From Patescibacteria group bacterium (GTDB lineage: Bacteria; Patescibacteriota; Patescibacteriia; Patescibacteriales; GWC2-42-12), in assembly GCA_028707005.1 (NCBI GenBank), contig JAQTVB010000007.1, forward strand, positions 1-46,688: 46,688 bases of DNA, given 5' to 3'. The position numbers and the translations under genes are program-made. This document shows positions 5,898 through 13,243 of the stretch, piece by piece (position 1 is the stretch's first letter; every line of letters begins with the position of its first letter). The notes beneath the pieces are model-generated. The model worked only from the letters and a program-made list of their open reading frames with translations, made no database searches and was not told the origin of the DNA.

Positions 5898-7838
5898 TTA
5901 TTTTATTTCTATCAATTTGATTTCTTCGGTAATGGTTTTAAACTCCTCCATCAGTTCCTTTAATTCCCCGGCGCTCTCTTCCGTCTTCGCCTTTTCAGCG
6001 CTGGCGATCAGCTTGATGATTTGCCGGCGCCGCTTATTCAAACTGTTGATTCTTAAAGCCGCCACCAAACTGATCACTTCGGCCTTGGCCTGCTCTACCG
6101 TGTAATCGTAGAAATCTTTGTCGGCCAAAAGAACCAGCTTATCCAAAAGAACCAAACACTTTAAACAGTCGGACTGATAGTCCATTTCATCAACATCCGA
6201 ATTTAGCGATAAATTGCCGGGATTATTCAACCAGTCTTTAAAATCATGATAATTTATTGCCAAATCAAAACTGCCTCCCTCATGAGTCCAGAAATCTATG
6301 AGCTTATTATAATAGATAATTAAATTTTTGTAAAATGATTTGTTGCTGTCGCCGGCCAAATCATCGGGCGCTAAATGGTTAATGATATATTCCAGCTGCG
6401 GCCAATACTTTATCGCCAAAGCCAAAAGCGTTTCGCTTAGTTTAATTTCCCTGCTTTGTTTTGCATCATCGGCAACCGCTTCCGCGCGACCGGTTGATTC
6501 TGCTATCGGCCGGCCTGGCCGATTGAATTTTTTGTCCAAAGCGCGCTCTTGAGCCGCCATGATCTCGCTTAACTTCTCTCTTAAAGAATCTTCCTTGGCG
6601 TCAATCTCCTGGCTTAATTTCCTCAGCCAAAAATCCTGCTCAATTTTCGCGCCGAATTTGGCGATTATCGGCAAAATAATATTGACGCTTTGCCGCTGGC
6701 CCGCGAGTTCATTTTTATTGAACTTGGCGAAAGTCTTGTTAAAATAATATTGCATCATGGGCTTAGCTTCTTTAACCGCCTGGCGCCAAGCGTCTGGATT
6801 TTCCCGAATGCACTCATCCGGATCTTTGGCTCCGATAATTTCAATGACTTTAATCTGCATTTCCGCCGCCATGGCCGTGGCGATGCCCCGTTCGGACGCC
6901 AAGTCGCCGGCCTGGTCCATGTCAAATGACAAAAATAAATTATTGGTATAGCGTTTTATCAAACTTACTTGCTCGGCGGTAAGCGCCGTGCCCGAAGAAG
7001 CAACCACGTTTTTGAAGTTATTCTGCTGGGCGGTAATGCAGTCCATTTGGCCCTCCACCAAGACCGCCGCGTCTTCCGCCTTGATCGCCATTTTGGCTTT
7101 GTCCAGGCCGAAGAGGATTTTTGATTTATCATAAATCATGGTCGCCGGCGTATTAATATATTTACCCATCTTTTCCTCCGCTTCTCTTTCCGGGCTTACC
7201 CGGGCGCTAAAACCGACGGCGTTGCCGCCGATATCGCATAGAGGAAACATGATTCTGCCTCTAAAGCGATCATAAAACCCCGGCGCTTTTTCTTTCTTGA
7301 CGATTAAGCCGGCCAAAAAAATCTCGTTTTCCTTAAAGCCTCTGCCGCGTAAAAAATTCAATAGCGTGTCCCAGGCGTTCGGGCTATAGCCAAGGCGCCA
7401 ACCGGTAATCGTCTCGTCGCTCAACCCTCTTTTCTTTAAATAAGCGCGGGCGGCCTCGGCCGCCGGGCTGGCCGTAAGCACTTTATGGTAAAATTCCACG
7501 GCCAAATCCATAATATCCAACAGGCTATTCCTTTTAGAAGTAAGCGCGGGATCGGATTTTTTTAAAGTAACGCCGGCTTTTTTGGCCAACAGCCTGAGAG
7601 CTTCAATAAAACTCAAGCCTTCAATTTCCATGATGAAAGAAAAAATATCGCCGCCCTTGCCGCAGCCGAAACAATGCCAAATTTGCTTTTCCGGGCTCAC
7701 CATGAAAGACGGGGTTTTCTCCCGGTGGAACGGACAATTGGCGCGAAAATTATAGCCGGCCGCCTTAAGCGGAACATATTCGCGGATCACTTCCACAATG
7801 TCCAGTTTAGATTTTATTTCATCAGAAGGGTTTGGCAT
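5898..7838 (-). CDS. dnaG: DNA primase DnaG
   Basis: Synthesises RNA primers for chromosome replication. The N-terminal CHC2 zinc finger is C35-x2-H38 ... C56-x2-C59 (CPFH, CFGC). It is followed by the primase core with RFRGRIMFPL (191-200). The TOPRIM domain has the catalytic glutamate in LVEGQMD (E262) and the DxD pair in SFDMDQAG (306-308). A helical C-terminal region of about 250 residues would hold the helicase-binding domain, the least conserved part. Length (646) is normal. The start MPNPSDEIK places the zinc finger as in other primases. It reads directly into rpoD. Confidence 0.97.
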   Translation of the reverse strand: MPNPSDEIKSKLDIVEVIREYVPLKAAGYNFRANCPFHREKTPSFMVSPEKQIWHCFGCGKGGDIFSFIMEIEGLSFIEALRLLAKKAGVTLKKSDPALTSKRNSLLDIMDLAVEFYHKVLTASPAAEAARAYLKKRGLSDETITGWRLGYSPNAWDTLLNFLRGRGFKENEIFLAGLIVKKEKAPGFYDRFRGRIMFPLCDIGGNAVGFSARVSPEREAEEKMGKYINTPATMIYDKSKILFGLDKAKMAIKAEDAAVLVEGQMDCITAQQNNFKNVVASSGTALTAEQVSLIKRYTNNLFLSFDMDQAGDLASERGIATAMAAEMQIKVIEIIGAKDPDECIRENPDAWRQAVKEAKPMMQYYFNKTFAKFNKNELAGQRQSVNIILPIIAKFGAKIEQDFWLRKLSQEIDAKEDSLREKLSEIMAAQERALDKKFNRPGRPIAESTGRAEAVADDAKQSREIKLSETLLALAIKYWPQLEYIINHLAPDDLAGDSNKSFYKNLIIYYNKLIDFWTHEGGSFDLAINYHDFKDWLNNPGNLSLNSDVDEMDYQSDCLKCLVLLDKLVLLADKDFYDYTVEQAKAEVISLVAALRINSLNKRRRQIIKLIASAEKAKTEESAGELKELMEEFKTITEEIKLIEIK

Positions 7839-7895
7839 ATTGAAAATTGAAGCATTAAAAATTGTTTAAAAATTAAAAATTAAAAATTTTTCCTG

Positions 7896-8210
7896 TTATA
7901 CCCGAAAACTCGTCGGCACATAACTCTTAATTCTGGCTATTTCCTGCTCTACCAGCTCACCGTCGTACTCGGCGTTATGCGCGTGCGCGCCCGAATAGCT
8001 GGCCTGTTTTTGATCCAAATGCAAATTAATGACGATCTGCCCATTCTCTCTGGCAACATAGACATGGAATCTGGGATAAAAACCGCGATTGAACGGCCGG
8101 GTAAAACTTTCCTGGCCGCTGCGCGGATCCACGAAATACTTATAGCCGGCTTGCCTCAAAAGATTTTCCGGCGCTTGATCAAGTTGATTTTCGTCTAAAA
8201 TTAGCTTCAT
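7896..8210 (-). CDS. Small conserved-looking protein of unknown function
   Basis: A 104-residue soluble protein with no signal peptide or membrane segment. The composition looks like a folded beta-rich domain (YKYFVDPRSGQESFTRP, YPRFHVYVARENGQIVINLHLD, then SGAHAHNAEYDG, then a short amphipathic tail). Histidine and acidic clusters (GAHAHNAEYDGE) could bind metal, but this is only suggestive. Codon usage and GC match dnaG, it shares strand with the dnaG-rpoD unit about 57 nt downstream, and no competing frame is plausible. I do not recognise the family. Confidence 0.6.
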   Translation of the reverse strand: MKLILDENQLDQAPENLLRQAGYKYFVDPRSGQESFTRPFNRGFYPRFHVYVARENGQIVINLHLDQKQASYSGAHAHNAEYDGELVEQEIARIKSYVPTSFRV

Positions 8211-8477
8211 AAATTAAAATCGTTTAAATCAGCCTACTAACAATTTTATCATAGTTTAAAAATTTGATTAGGTCAAAGCGCCGGTCGGCCAAGTCTCCAG
8301 ACAAAAATGGCATAAGCGCGCCGCTTATGCCGTTTTTGTTGTCTATGATAATCAAGGATTTATTTAACATGTTGTCTGACCGCAGGATGATGATTGCCAT
8401 TATGGCACGCCAATTGATCATTGACTTGCATGCTAGTATATACGCATCATGGTTTTTTTTCTTCATGGGCAATAAAA
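8211..8477. other. Gene-free stretch with an orphan strong hairpin
   Basis: Overlapping ORFs on both strands here (8224-8472 minus, 8264-8491 plus) run through hairpins and look non-coding. The main feature is GGCATAAGCG-CGC-CGCTTATGCC (8309-8331), extended by A-tract/T-tract arms on both sides to about 18 bp, which could terminate either strand. Upstream on the minus strand about 140 nt are unassigned; a small RNA ending at this hairpin is possible but unproven. Confidence 0.45.
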
Positions 8478-8511
8478 AGAGGAAGGGCTAACCCCATAGA
8501 GCCCTTCCTCT
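8478..8511 (-). terminator. Terminator of the secreted repeat-protein gene
   Basis: AGAGGAAGGGCT/AGCCCTTCCTCT gives a 12-bp GC-rich stem with a 10-nt loop and a TTTTTATT tail on the minus strand, about 30 nt after the stop at 8543. Confidence 0.85.
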
Positions 8512-8542
8512 TCTCTTATTTATAGACCGCTGTTCGGCCTAA

Positions 8543-9199
8543 TTAATTATTGGTTTCAGTTTTGTCTGCACCCATGAATCTGCCGCCGCCGAAGCCGCGA
8601 TCGCCATTCGGACCATGGCCCGGGCCTCTGCCGCCTATCGCTGCCGGACCATTAACGCCCAATTCTTGCAAAATAGTATCGGCCTGCTGTCTTAAGTTGT
8701 TGGCTTGGACATAGCGGCTGAAATTATTGGCGTTGACCTTGTCTAAGATCGGCGCGCTGGCATCCAACGCCTTAACGGCCGCCACCCAAGCATTGTAATC
8801 GCCATTCTTCAGCGCGGTCTTTACCGCCGCGGCCTTGGTCTGCTGTTCAGCCATTTTGGCTTCCCCGTCCTTGAATTTGGCTGCATATTCGCTGAAATTG
8901 CCGGTCGTGACCTTCTTCAATTCCGGAGCATTCTCATTTATCGCTTTCACGGCCGTTACCCAGGCGTTGTAATCGCTGTTTTCCAGCGCGGTTTTCACCG
9001 CCGCCGTTTTGGTTTGCATGGCCGCTTTCTGCGCTGCGGTTAATTCAGCCGGCTTATTTTTCCGCTCTCCGCCGAAGAATTTGCCAATTATCGGCAAAGA
9101 GCCGGCATTATCGGCGGCTAAAACGGTTGAAGCTATGCCGGCGGTCGAGGCCAATAAAGTCAAAGCGATAGCCGCGGTAATTAATTTTTTTTGTTTCAT
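8543..9199 (-). CDS. Secreted protein with two 'DYNAWVxAVKA' repeats
   Basis: The 218-residue protein has an obvious Sec signal peptide (KQKK, then ITAAIALTLLASTAGIASTVLAA, probable cleavage near residue 29). The mature part has two tandem helical repeats of about 50 residues, each TK.AAVKTAL.N.DYNAWV.AVKA followed by a short linker and NFS.Y. The tail is Gly/Arg/His-rich (GGRGPGHGPNGDRGFGGGRF) and low complexity. It acts outside the membrane; no enzymatic motif is visible. It sits downstream of the ECF-like sigma and three-helix membrane genes on the same strand but has its own terminator and about 130 nt of upstream space, so it may be separately transcribed. It is superficially like a periplasmic stress protein; function unknown. 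Confidence 0.7.
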   Translation of the reverse strand: MKQKKLITAAIALTLLASTAGIASTVLAADNAGSLPIIGKFFGGERKNKPAELTAAQKAAMQTKTAAVKTALENSDYNAWVTAVKAINENAPELKKVTTGNFSEYAAKFKDGEAKMAEQQTKAAAVKTALKNGDYNAWVAAVKALDASAPILDKVNANNFSRYVQANNLRQQADTILQELGVNGPAAIGGRGPGHGPNGDRGFGGGRFMGADKTETNN

Positions 9200-9330
9200 A
9201 GTTTTTATGCTTCTGCCATAAAATAGCTTGGTTGCTGATTTATGGCGGAAGACGATTAATTGTTAAGGGGAGATATATTTTTTAACGTCGCCCTGTTTAA
9301 TAATACGCAGGCGATATTTTTTTCTTCAAA

Positions 9331-9361
9331 AAGAAAAAGCCGTCTGCTCAACGGCTTTTTC
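9331..9361 (-). terminator. Terminator after the three-helix membrane protein gene
   Basis: AGAAAAAGCCGT/ACGGCTTTTTCT forms a 12-bp stem with a 7-nt loop and a T-rich tail on the minus strand, 18 nt past the stop at 9379. Confidence 0.85.
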
Positions 9362-9378
9362 TGAAAAATATTTTCTGC

Positions 9379-10155
9379 TTAAGGAGAAAATTCTTGGTCC
9401 CGCTCCAATCCGGGCGGAGGCAGATTGTTGAAACGCAGGAAGAACCCGCTGCCGGAAGGAATGGCCGGTAAAATTTCTTCAGCCCTGAAATAATGATCAT
9501 CCTGCGCTTCGCCCAAGAAACGGGCCGGCAGGCCGATGATTATTTGAGCGCGCCGATCTCTTTTCGCGCCGGCCGTTAACACAGCCCATCTGATGCCGCT
9601 TCCGTCTAAGAGCAGATATTCGTCGGCATTGGTTTGCTGGGTAATAACGCCCACCAGCCGGCCGGCCGTCGGTTGCGACCAGAAATTTATGCCCGGATTC
9701 ATAATCCGGTCATAGAATGGCGCTCGTCGGCCCAAGGCATCGTCCACTATTTTACCCACTCCCAGCAGGTGAAAAGCTCCGCCCAAAATGACGCTAGTTA
9801 AAATAATAATGGACAAAACCGCCACCAAAGAATAGCGATAGCCCTTTTTGGTAAGCTTAAAATCATAGAAAACGAACAATATAAAAAGGATCAGGCAAAC
9901 CAGCCAAAACAAAGGCACAATTAGTAAGGCTTCGTTCCAAATTTGTCCGCCAGCTCTTCGATAAACGTCCAACTCATCATAGCGCAACATATACAAAACC
10001 AGCGCCATGGTGACCGAACCCAAAACCAGCGACAGCGCGCCCAATAGCCAAACAATATAATTTTTTAGCAAAAATTGCCATCTGGGTTTTGGCTGAAGAT
10101 GCTGATTGTCGATTTTATTAAGCAATTCCTGGCCAAAATTTTTATCTAATGTCAT
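9379..10155 (-). CDS. Three-helix membrane protein, possible sigma-factor regulator
   Basis: The 258-residue protein has a short cytoplasmic N-terminus (about 30 residues, ending KPRWQFLLKNYIVW). Three hydrophobic helices follow (about 33-55, 75-95, 106-130), then a C-terminal domain of about 120 residues, probably outside, with beta-rich sequence (GRLVGVITQQTNADEYLLLDG...). It lies about 220 nt downstream of the ECF-like sigma gene on the same strand. A short cytoplasmic segment plus membrane anchor plus outside sensor would suit an anti-sigma factor, but no zinc-binding anti-sigma motif (HxxxCxxC) is present. The regulatory role is therefore inference from position only. Confidence 0.55.
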   Translation of the reverse strand: MTLDKNFGQELLNKIDNQHLQPKPRWQFLLKNYIVWLLGALSLVLGSVTMALVLYMLRYDELDVYRRAGGQIWNEALLIVPLFWLVCLILFILFVFYDFKLTKKGYRYSLVAVLSIIILTSVILGGAFHLLGVGKIVDDALGRRAPFYDRIMNPGINFWSQPTAGRLVGVITQQTNADEYLLLDGSGIRWAVLTAGAKRDRRAQIIIGLPARFLGEAQDDHYFRAEEILPAIPSGSGFFLRFNNLPPPGLERDQEFSP

Positions 10156-10192
10156 ATATTTATAATTATAAATTGCACCAATTAATTTGCTT

Positions 10193-10355
10193 ATCTCGGT
10201 TAAATTTATTTAATTTTTTGAGCGAGGATTGTTTGAGTCATCTCCAGCTCGCGAAAACAACACCGGCTGGTTTGGCCTGGCCTCGGATAATTTCAGTAAA
10301 GTCAACAGTCGGCGAGCTCCGCAGTGAAAAAAAATTAAATAAATTTAACTGAGAT
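10193..10355. repeat. Element with 27-bp terminal inverted repeats
   Basis: The left arm (10193-10219, ATCTCGGTTAAATTTATTTAA...) and right arm (10329-10355, ...TTAAATAAATTTAACTGAGAT) are complementary over 27 nt with a single G-T pair, enclosing about 109 nt of GC-richer sequence. It fills the sigma/membrane-protein gap. The structure would suit a MITE-like element or a structured RNA; no ORF is present inside. Confidence 0.7.
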
Positions 10356-10376
10356 TCTATAGCTAACATCGCCCAT

Positions 10377-10961
10377 TTATAATTTAATTTTTTGCTCCGC
10401 TAATTCTTTTTTAAATTCCGCCTTAGCTCGATTAATCATTGAACCGACCGTGCCAATCGGTTTTTTAATGATGTCGGATATTTCCTGATAGCTTTTTTCT
10501 TCCAAAAATTTCAAAACCAAAACTTCGCGGTATTTTTCTCCCAACCCGTCCAAAATCTTAAGGATCTTTTCTTTCTGCAACGCCAAATCCAGGTCTTTTT
10601 GCAAATCAAGGTTGGAGATTATTTTATTAACGCCTTCGTCTTCCAGCGCGATGGCATGGCCCTCGGCCCTGGCCTGCAATTTGCGATGGCGGCTGATCAC
10701 CTGATGGCGCGCTATCGCGTAAGCCCAGGAAGAAAATTTCAAGCTGCGGTCAAAGTCGTTTAAATTTAAATAAATTTTAAGAAAAATTTCTTGCAGCAGA
10801 TCTTCCGCGTCTTCACTGCTTACTTTAGTTATGCGCCTGATGAAATTATACAGCTTGACCTTATAACGATTGATAATAAATAAAAAATTATCCTTGTTTT
10901 GCAAGGTTAATTCAACGATCTCTTCGTCGCTTAGTTGATCAGTCGAAGAATTAGGAACCAT
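10377..10961 (-). CDS. ECF-type RNA polymerase sigma factor
   Basis: The 194-residue protein has sigma region 2 (FLFIINRYKVKLYNFIRRI..SSEDAEDLLQEIFLKIYLNL..FDRSLKFSSWAYAIARH) and region 4 (LGEKYREVLVLKFLEEKSYQEISDIIKKPIGTVGSMINRAKAEFK), with no region 1.1 or 3, so it is a group 4 (ECF) alternative sigma. It would direct a small regulon, possibly including the membrane and secreted protein genes downstream on the same strand. The start MVPNSSTDQLSDEEI is reasonable. There is no adjacent classical anti-sigma gene. Confidence 0.9.
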   Translation of the reverse strand: MVPNSSTDQLSDEEIVELTLQNKDNFLFIINRYKVKLYNFIRRITKVSSEDAEDLLQEIFLKIYLNLNDFDRSLKFSSWAYAIARHQVISRHRKLQARAEGHAIALEDEGVNKIISNLDLQKDLDLALQKEKILKILDGLGEKYREVLVLKFLEEKSYQEISDIIKKPIGTVGSMINRAKAEFKKELAEQKIKL

Positions 10962-11018
10962 GGCGTGAATTTAGGACCTACTACTTATTAGTACGCGCCA
11001 GCCGGCAAAATCTTCATG

Positions 11019-11363
11019 TCAGGCGGCGCTGGCGTTGCTTAATAAAATCACAGCCAGGACGGCCGTAATGACGCCAAGCACGCCTACGGCGTTTAATTTT
11101 TCTCCGAAAATCAAAATGCCAATCAAGATGGTGGTGAGCAAGCTGAGAACCGACCAAATCGTGCCCACGATTGACAGCTGATTTTTTTGCAAAATCGCCG
11201 GCAGCCAAGCCAAAATTCCCAGGCCGTAAGCCAAATAAATAAGCGCCACCCAGCTTAGCTTGGGATTAAGCGCGAATTTTTTTGACAAAAATTCGCCGGC
11301 GGCGAAAAATATCCCGGAAACCGCCAGCCAGACTAAATAATTGATGGATAAAATAAATTTCAT
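11019..11363 (-). CDS. Small EamA/SMR-like membrane transporter
   Basis: The 114-residue, four-helix protein resembles one repeat of the drug/metabolite transporter superfamily: helices at about 5-25, 38-57, 64-86 and 91-110, with GEFLSKKFALNPKLSWVALIYLAYGLGILAWL and a final FGEKLNAVGVLGVITAVLAVILL like the EmrE C-terminus. Such proteins dimerise to make an antiporter for cationic compounds. The conserved EmrE Glu14 equivalent could be Glu24 (AAGEFLSKK), which is uncertain. It follows a four-helix membrane gene by 9 nt and is probably cotranscribed with it. Confidence 0.65.
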   Translation of the reverse strand: MKFILSINYLVWLAVSGIFFAAGEFLSKKFALNPKLSWVALIYLAYGLGILAWLPAILQKNQLSIVGTIWSVLSLLTTILIGILIFGEKLNAVGVLGVITAVLAVILLSNASAA

Positions 11364-11372
11364 ATTGAACGA

Positions 11373-11765
11373 TCAGCGCTGGCGGCGGGTATAAAATGCT
11401 CTGGAGCCGCGAGAAGCGATAAATAAAGTCACCACCACCAGATAGGTGGAAATCGTATCCTGCGATATATGATAAGAAGAGCCGAGATAAGCGTTGGAAA
11501 TGATTAAAATGAAAATCAAAACAGTCCAAATAACCAAAGCGATTTCTCCCGGATGATGGCCCTGATAATGATTAAACCAGCGCTTGAATTCTTTGGAGCC
11601 GATATAAACCGTGAGCAAGGTAATGTAAAGAAGAGAAATCGGCGAAATCAAATAGGTATAGTGGCCGCCGGACCAAAAATCAATAATAATGATAAAGACA
11701 ATCACGGCCAGCCAGATGTTGGCCAGCCAGCGCCAATATTTTTCCGAATGACTTTGTTTAGCCAT
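11373..11765 (-). CDS. Four-helix membrane protein, unknown function
   Basis: The 130-residue protein has a short basic N-terminus (AKQSHSEKYWRW) and four hydrophobic segments (about 13-31, 38-54, 76-92, 101-118). A charged cytoplasmic loop between helices two and three contains KEFKRWFNHYQGHHPGE, and the tail is basic (RAFYTRRQR). No catalytic motif is visible. The ATG lies 5 nt past the 3' end of tRNA-Ser and the stop is 9 nt before the SMR-like gene, so these probably form one transcript. I do not recognise the family. Confidence 0.65.
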   Translation of the reverse strand: MAKQSHSEKYWRWLANIWLAVIVFIIIIDFWSGGHYTYLISPISLLYITLLTVYIGSKEFKRWFNHYQGHHPGEIALVIWTVLIFILIISNAYLGSSYHISQDTISTYLVVVTLFIASRGSRAFYTRRQR

Positions 11766-11770
11766 AGTTG

Positions 11771-11857
11771 CGGAAGAGGAGGGATTCGAACCCTCGAAGG
11801 CTTTTACACCTTACACGCTTTCCAAGCGTGCGCCATCGACCACTAGGCGACTCTTCC
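11771..11857 (-). tRNA. tRNA-Ser (GGA)
   Basis: Acceptor GGAAGAG/CTCTTCC, anticodon loop CTTGGAAAG giving GGA, a long variable arm (GTGTAAAAGCC...) typical of tRNA-Ser and T-loop GGTTCGAATCC. Discriminator G. CCA is not genome-encoded (CAA follows), unlike tRNA-Asn and tRNA-Ser(GCT). Confidence 0.95.
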
Positions 11858-11868
11858 TAAAATATTAT

Positions 11869-12435
11869 CTAAATTGACCGGTAAATAAAAACCGAAACCA
11901 CGGCAAAGGCGATGGCCAAATAGAAACACCAGGTTGCTGAAATCAAGAATAACGGCAGGCTAGATAAAATATAGACGAATAAAAGAATAAGAGCAAGTAC
12001 CTGGGTCGCCATTTTGACTTTGCCCATGGCTTGGGCTTTAATCCTCTTCTGCGTCGTTAATTTTAAATGCAGGGCCACAATGATCAATAAAAGCTCTATG
12101 CCGACGATCAGCCCGGCGACAAAAACGCTGATATACTTTGTCACCAAAACCATCACCACAACGCCAACCAAGAATTTATCCGCCAAAGGATCAAAGAACT
12201 CCCCCCATTCGGTTATCTGGTTTCTGGTGCGCGCCATGGCGCCGTCTATGGCGTCGGTTAAAGCCGCGACAACAAACAAGACAAAAGACCAAAGCATCTG
12301 ATCAATCAGCAACAAGTAAGCGATCGGGGGAATCAAAATAAACCTTAACATGGTGACGTGGTTTGGTAAAACAAGCCTGGGAATCAGGCGGAGAATTGAT
12401 TGGGCAAGCAAATTATCAAAAAATTTTTGAGTCAT
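11869..12435 (-). CDS. pgsA: CDP-alcohol phosphatidyltransferase (PgsA-like)
   Basis: Integral membrane enzyme transferring the phosphatidyl group from CDP-diacylglycerol to an alcohol, most likely glycerol-3-phosphate, in phospholipid synthesis. The full signature D-x2-DG-x2-AR-x8-G-x3-D-x3-D is present as DAIDGAMAR...GEFFDPLADK (about 61-87). About five or six hydrophobic segments surround it and length (188) is normal for PgsA. The substrate is not determined by the motif, so the symbol is a best guess. Its start abuts the DsbA-like gene upstream (stop at 12436), indicating an operon. Confidence 0.85.
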   Translation of the reverse strand: MTQKFFDNLLAQSILRLIPRLVLPNHVTMLRFILIPPIAYLLLIDQMLWSFVLFVVAALTDAIDGAMARTRNQITEWGEFFDPLADKFLVGVVVMVLVTKYISVFVAGLIVGIELLLIIVALHLKLTTQKRIKAQAMGKVKMATQVLALILLFVYILSSLPLFLISATWCFYLAIAFAVVSVFIYRSI

Positions 12436-13092
12436 TTATTTGAGCAAATTGCTGATAATTGTCTTCATACCCGCTTCTTTATCGCCGTTCGGGGCCGTAA
12501 AATCTTCATAAGGGTAAGCGCCCGGATAGATATTGCCGTTGACAAAAGTTGTGGGCGTGCCGGTCACGCCGGCCTGTCCGCCTTCGGCCATTTCTTCCGC
12601 CACTTTACTTTTATATTTCCCGTCGTCCAAACATTGATTAAATTTTGCCGCATCCAAACCCAGGTCGCCGGCGTCTTTCTTGTACTGCTCCGCGCTTAAG
12701 CGGCCGGCCAGATTATCGGCAAACAGCTTGTCATACATTTCCCAAAATTTGCCCTGTTCGGCTGCGCACTCGCTCGCTTCGGCCGCTTGGCCGGCCTCCG
12801 CGTGGCCTGAAAGCGGGTAATGGCGAAAAGAGATCGCCACCTTGTCAGGAAAATTTTCCGCCACTTTTTTTACAGTATCGGTAAATTGCTGGCAAAACGG
12901 ACATTCAAAATCGCTATAAATAATCATCTGCACCGGCGCGTCCGACCGTCCCCAAAGATGATCGGTGGCGTCGATGGGACGCAACGCCGACAGATTACCT
13001 TCGCCGCCCCGATTGCTTTTGGCCAAATAGACCAAACCCGCTAAAGCCAAAATGACGGCAACAAATATGATTATTTTATTTTTCTTGGACAT
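12436..13092 (-). CDS. DsbA-family thiol:disulfide oxidoreductase, membrane-anchored
   Basis: The 218-residue protein has a single N-terminal membrane anchor (IIIFVAVILALAGLVYLA, about 7-24). An extracytoplasmic thioredoxin fold with active site C64-P-F-C67 in YSDFECPFCQQF follows, and the cis-proline loop is TGTPTTFVNG. A helical insert lies between them (AEQGKFWEMYDKLFADN). This matches the BdbD/DsbA_4 group that oxidises cysteines of exported proteins. Candidate substrates in this window include the cysteine-rich GWAW-repeat protein and the pilin-like proteins with cysteine pairs (inference). The stop directly abuts the PgsA-like start. Confidence 0.9.
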   Translation of the reverse strand: MSKKNKIIIFVAVILALAGLVYLAKSNRGGEGNLSALRPIDATDHLWGRSDAPVQMIIYSDFECPFCQQFTDTVKKVAENFPDKVAISFRHYPLSGHAEAGQAAEASECAAEQGKFWEMYDKLFADNLAGRLSAEQYKKDAGDLGLDAAKFNQCLDDGKYKSKVAEEMAEGGQAGVTGTPTTFVNGNIYPGAYPYEDFTAPNGDKEAGMKTIISNLLK

Positions 13093-13095
13093 AGA

Positions 13096-13243
13096 GGGAA
13101 AATTAATTTTTAATTTTTAATTTTTAATTTCTAATTTCTAAACAATTTTCAATGATTCAATGAATTAATTTCCAAACAATAAAAAGTTATCTGTGAAATT
13201 GCCAGCCCGAGGCTGGTCGGCCTTGAGCCGAAAAATTGAAAAT
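13096..13243. repeat. AT-rich TAATTTT tandem repeat and small GC hairpin
   Basis: Upstream of the DsbA gene the motif TTTTAAT/TTTCTAAT is repeated about six times (13098-13140). Near 13201-13215 the hairpin GCCAGCC-CGA-GGCTGG occurs just before the gatA stop and may help terminate gatA on the minus strand. No ORF. Confidence 0.5.

Noticed and set aside
8224-8491. Overlapping ORFs on both strands (82 aa minus, 75 aa plus)
   Set aside because: Both run through terminator-type hairpins, and the minus ORF begins in the T-run of another gene's terminator; neither has plausible codon use.
8543-9199. Spy/CpxP-type chaperone assignment for the secreted repeat protein
   Set aside because: The Gly/His/Arg-rich tail is reminiscent, but the LTxxQ motifs of that family are not seen.
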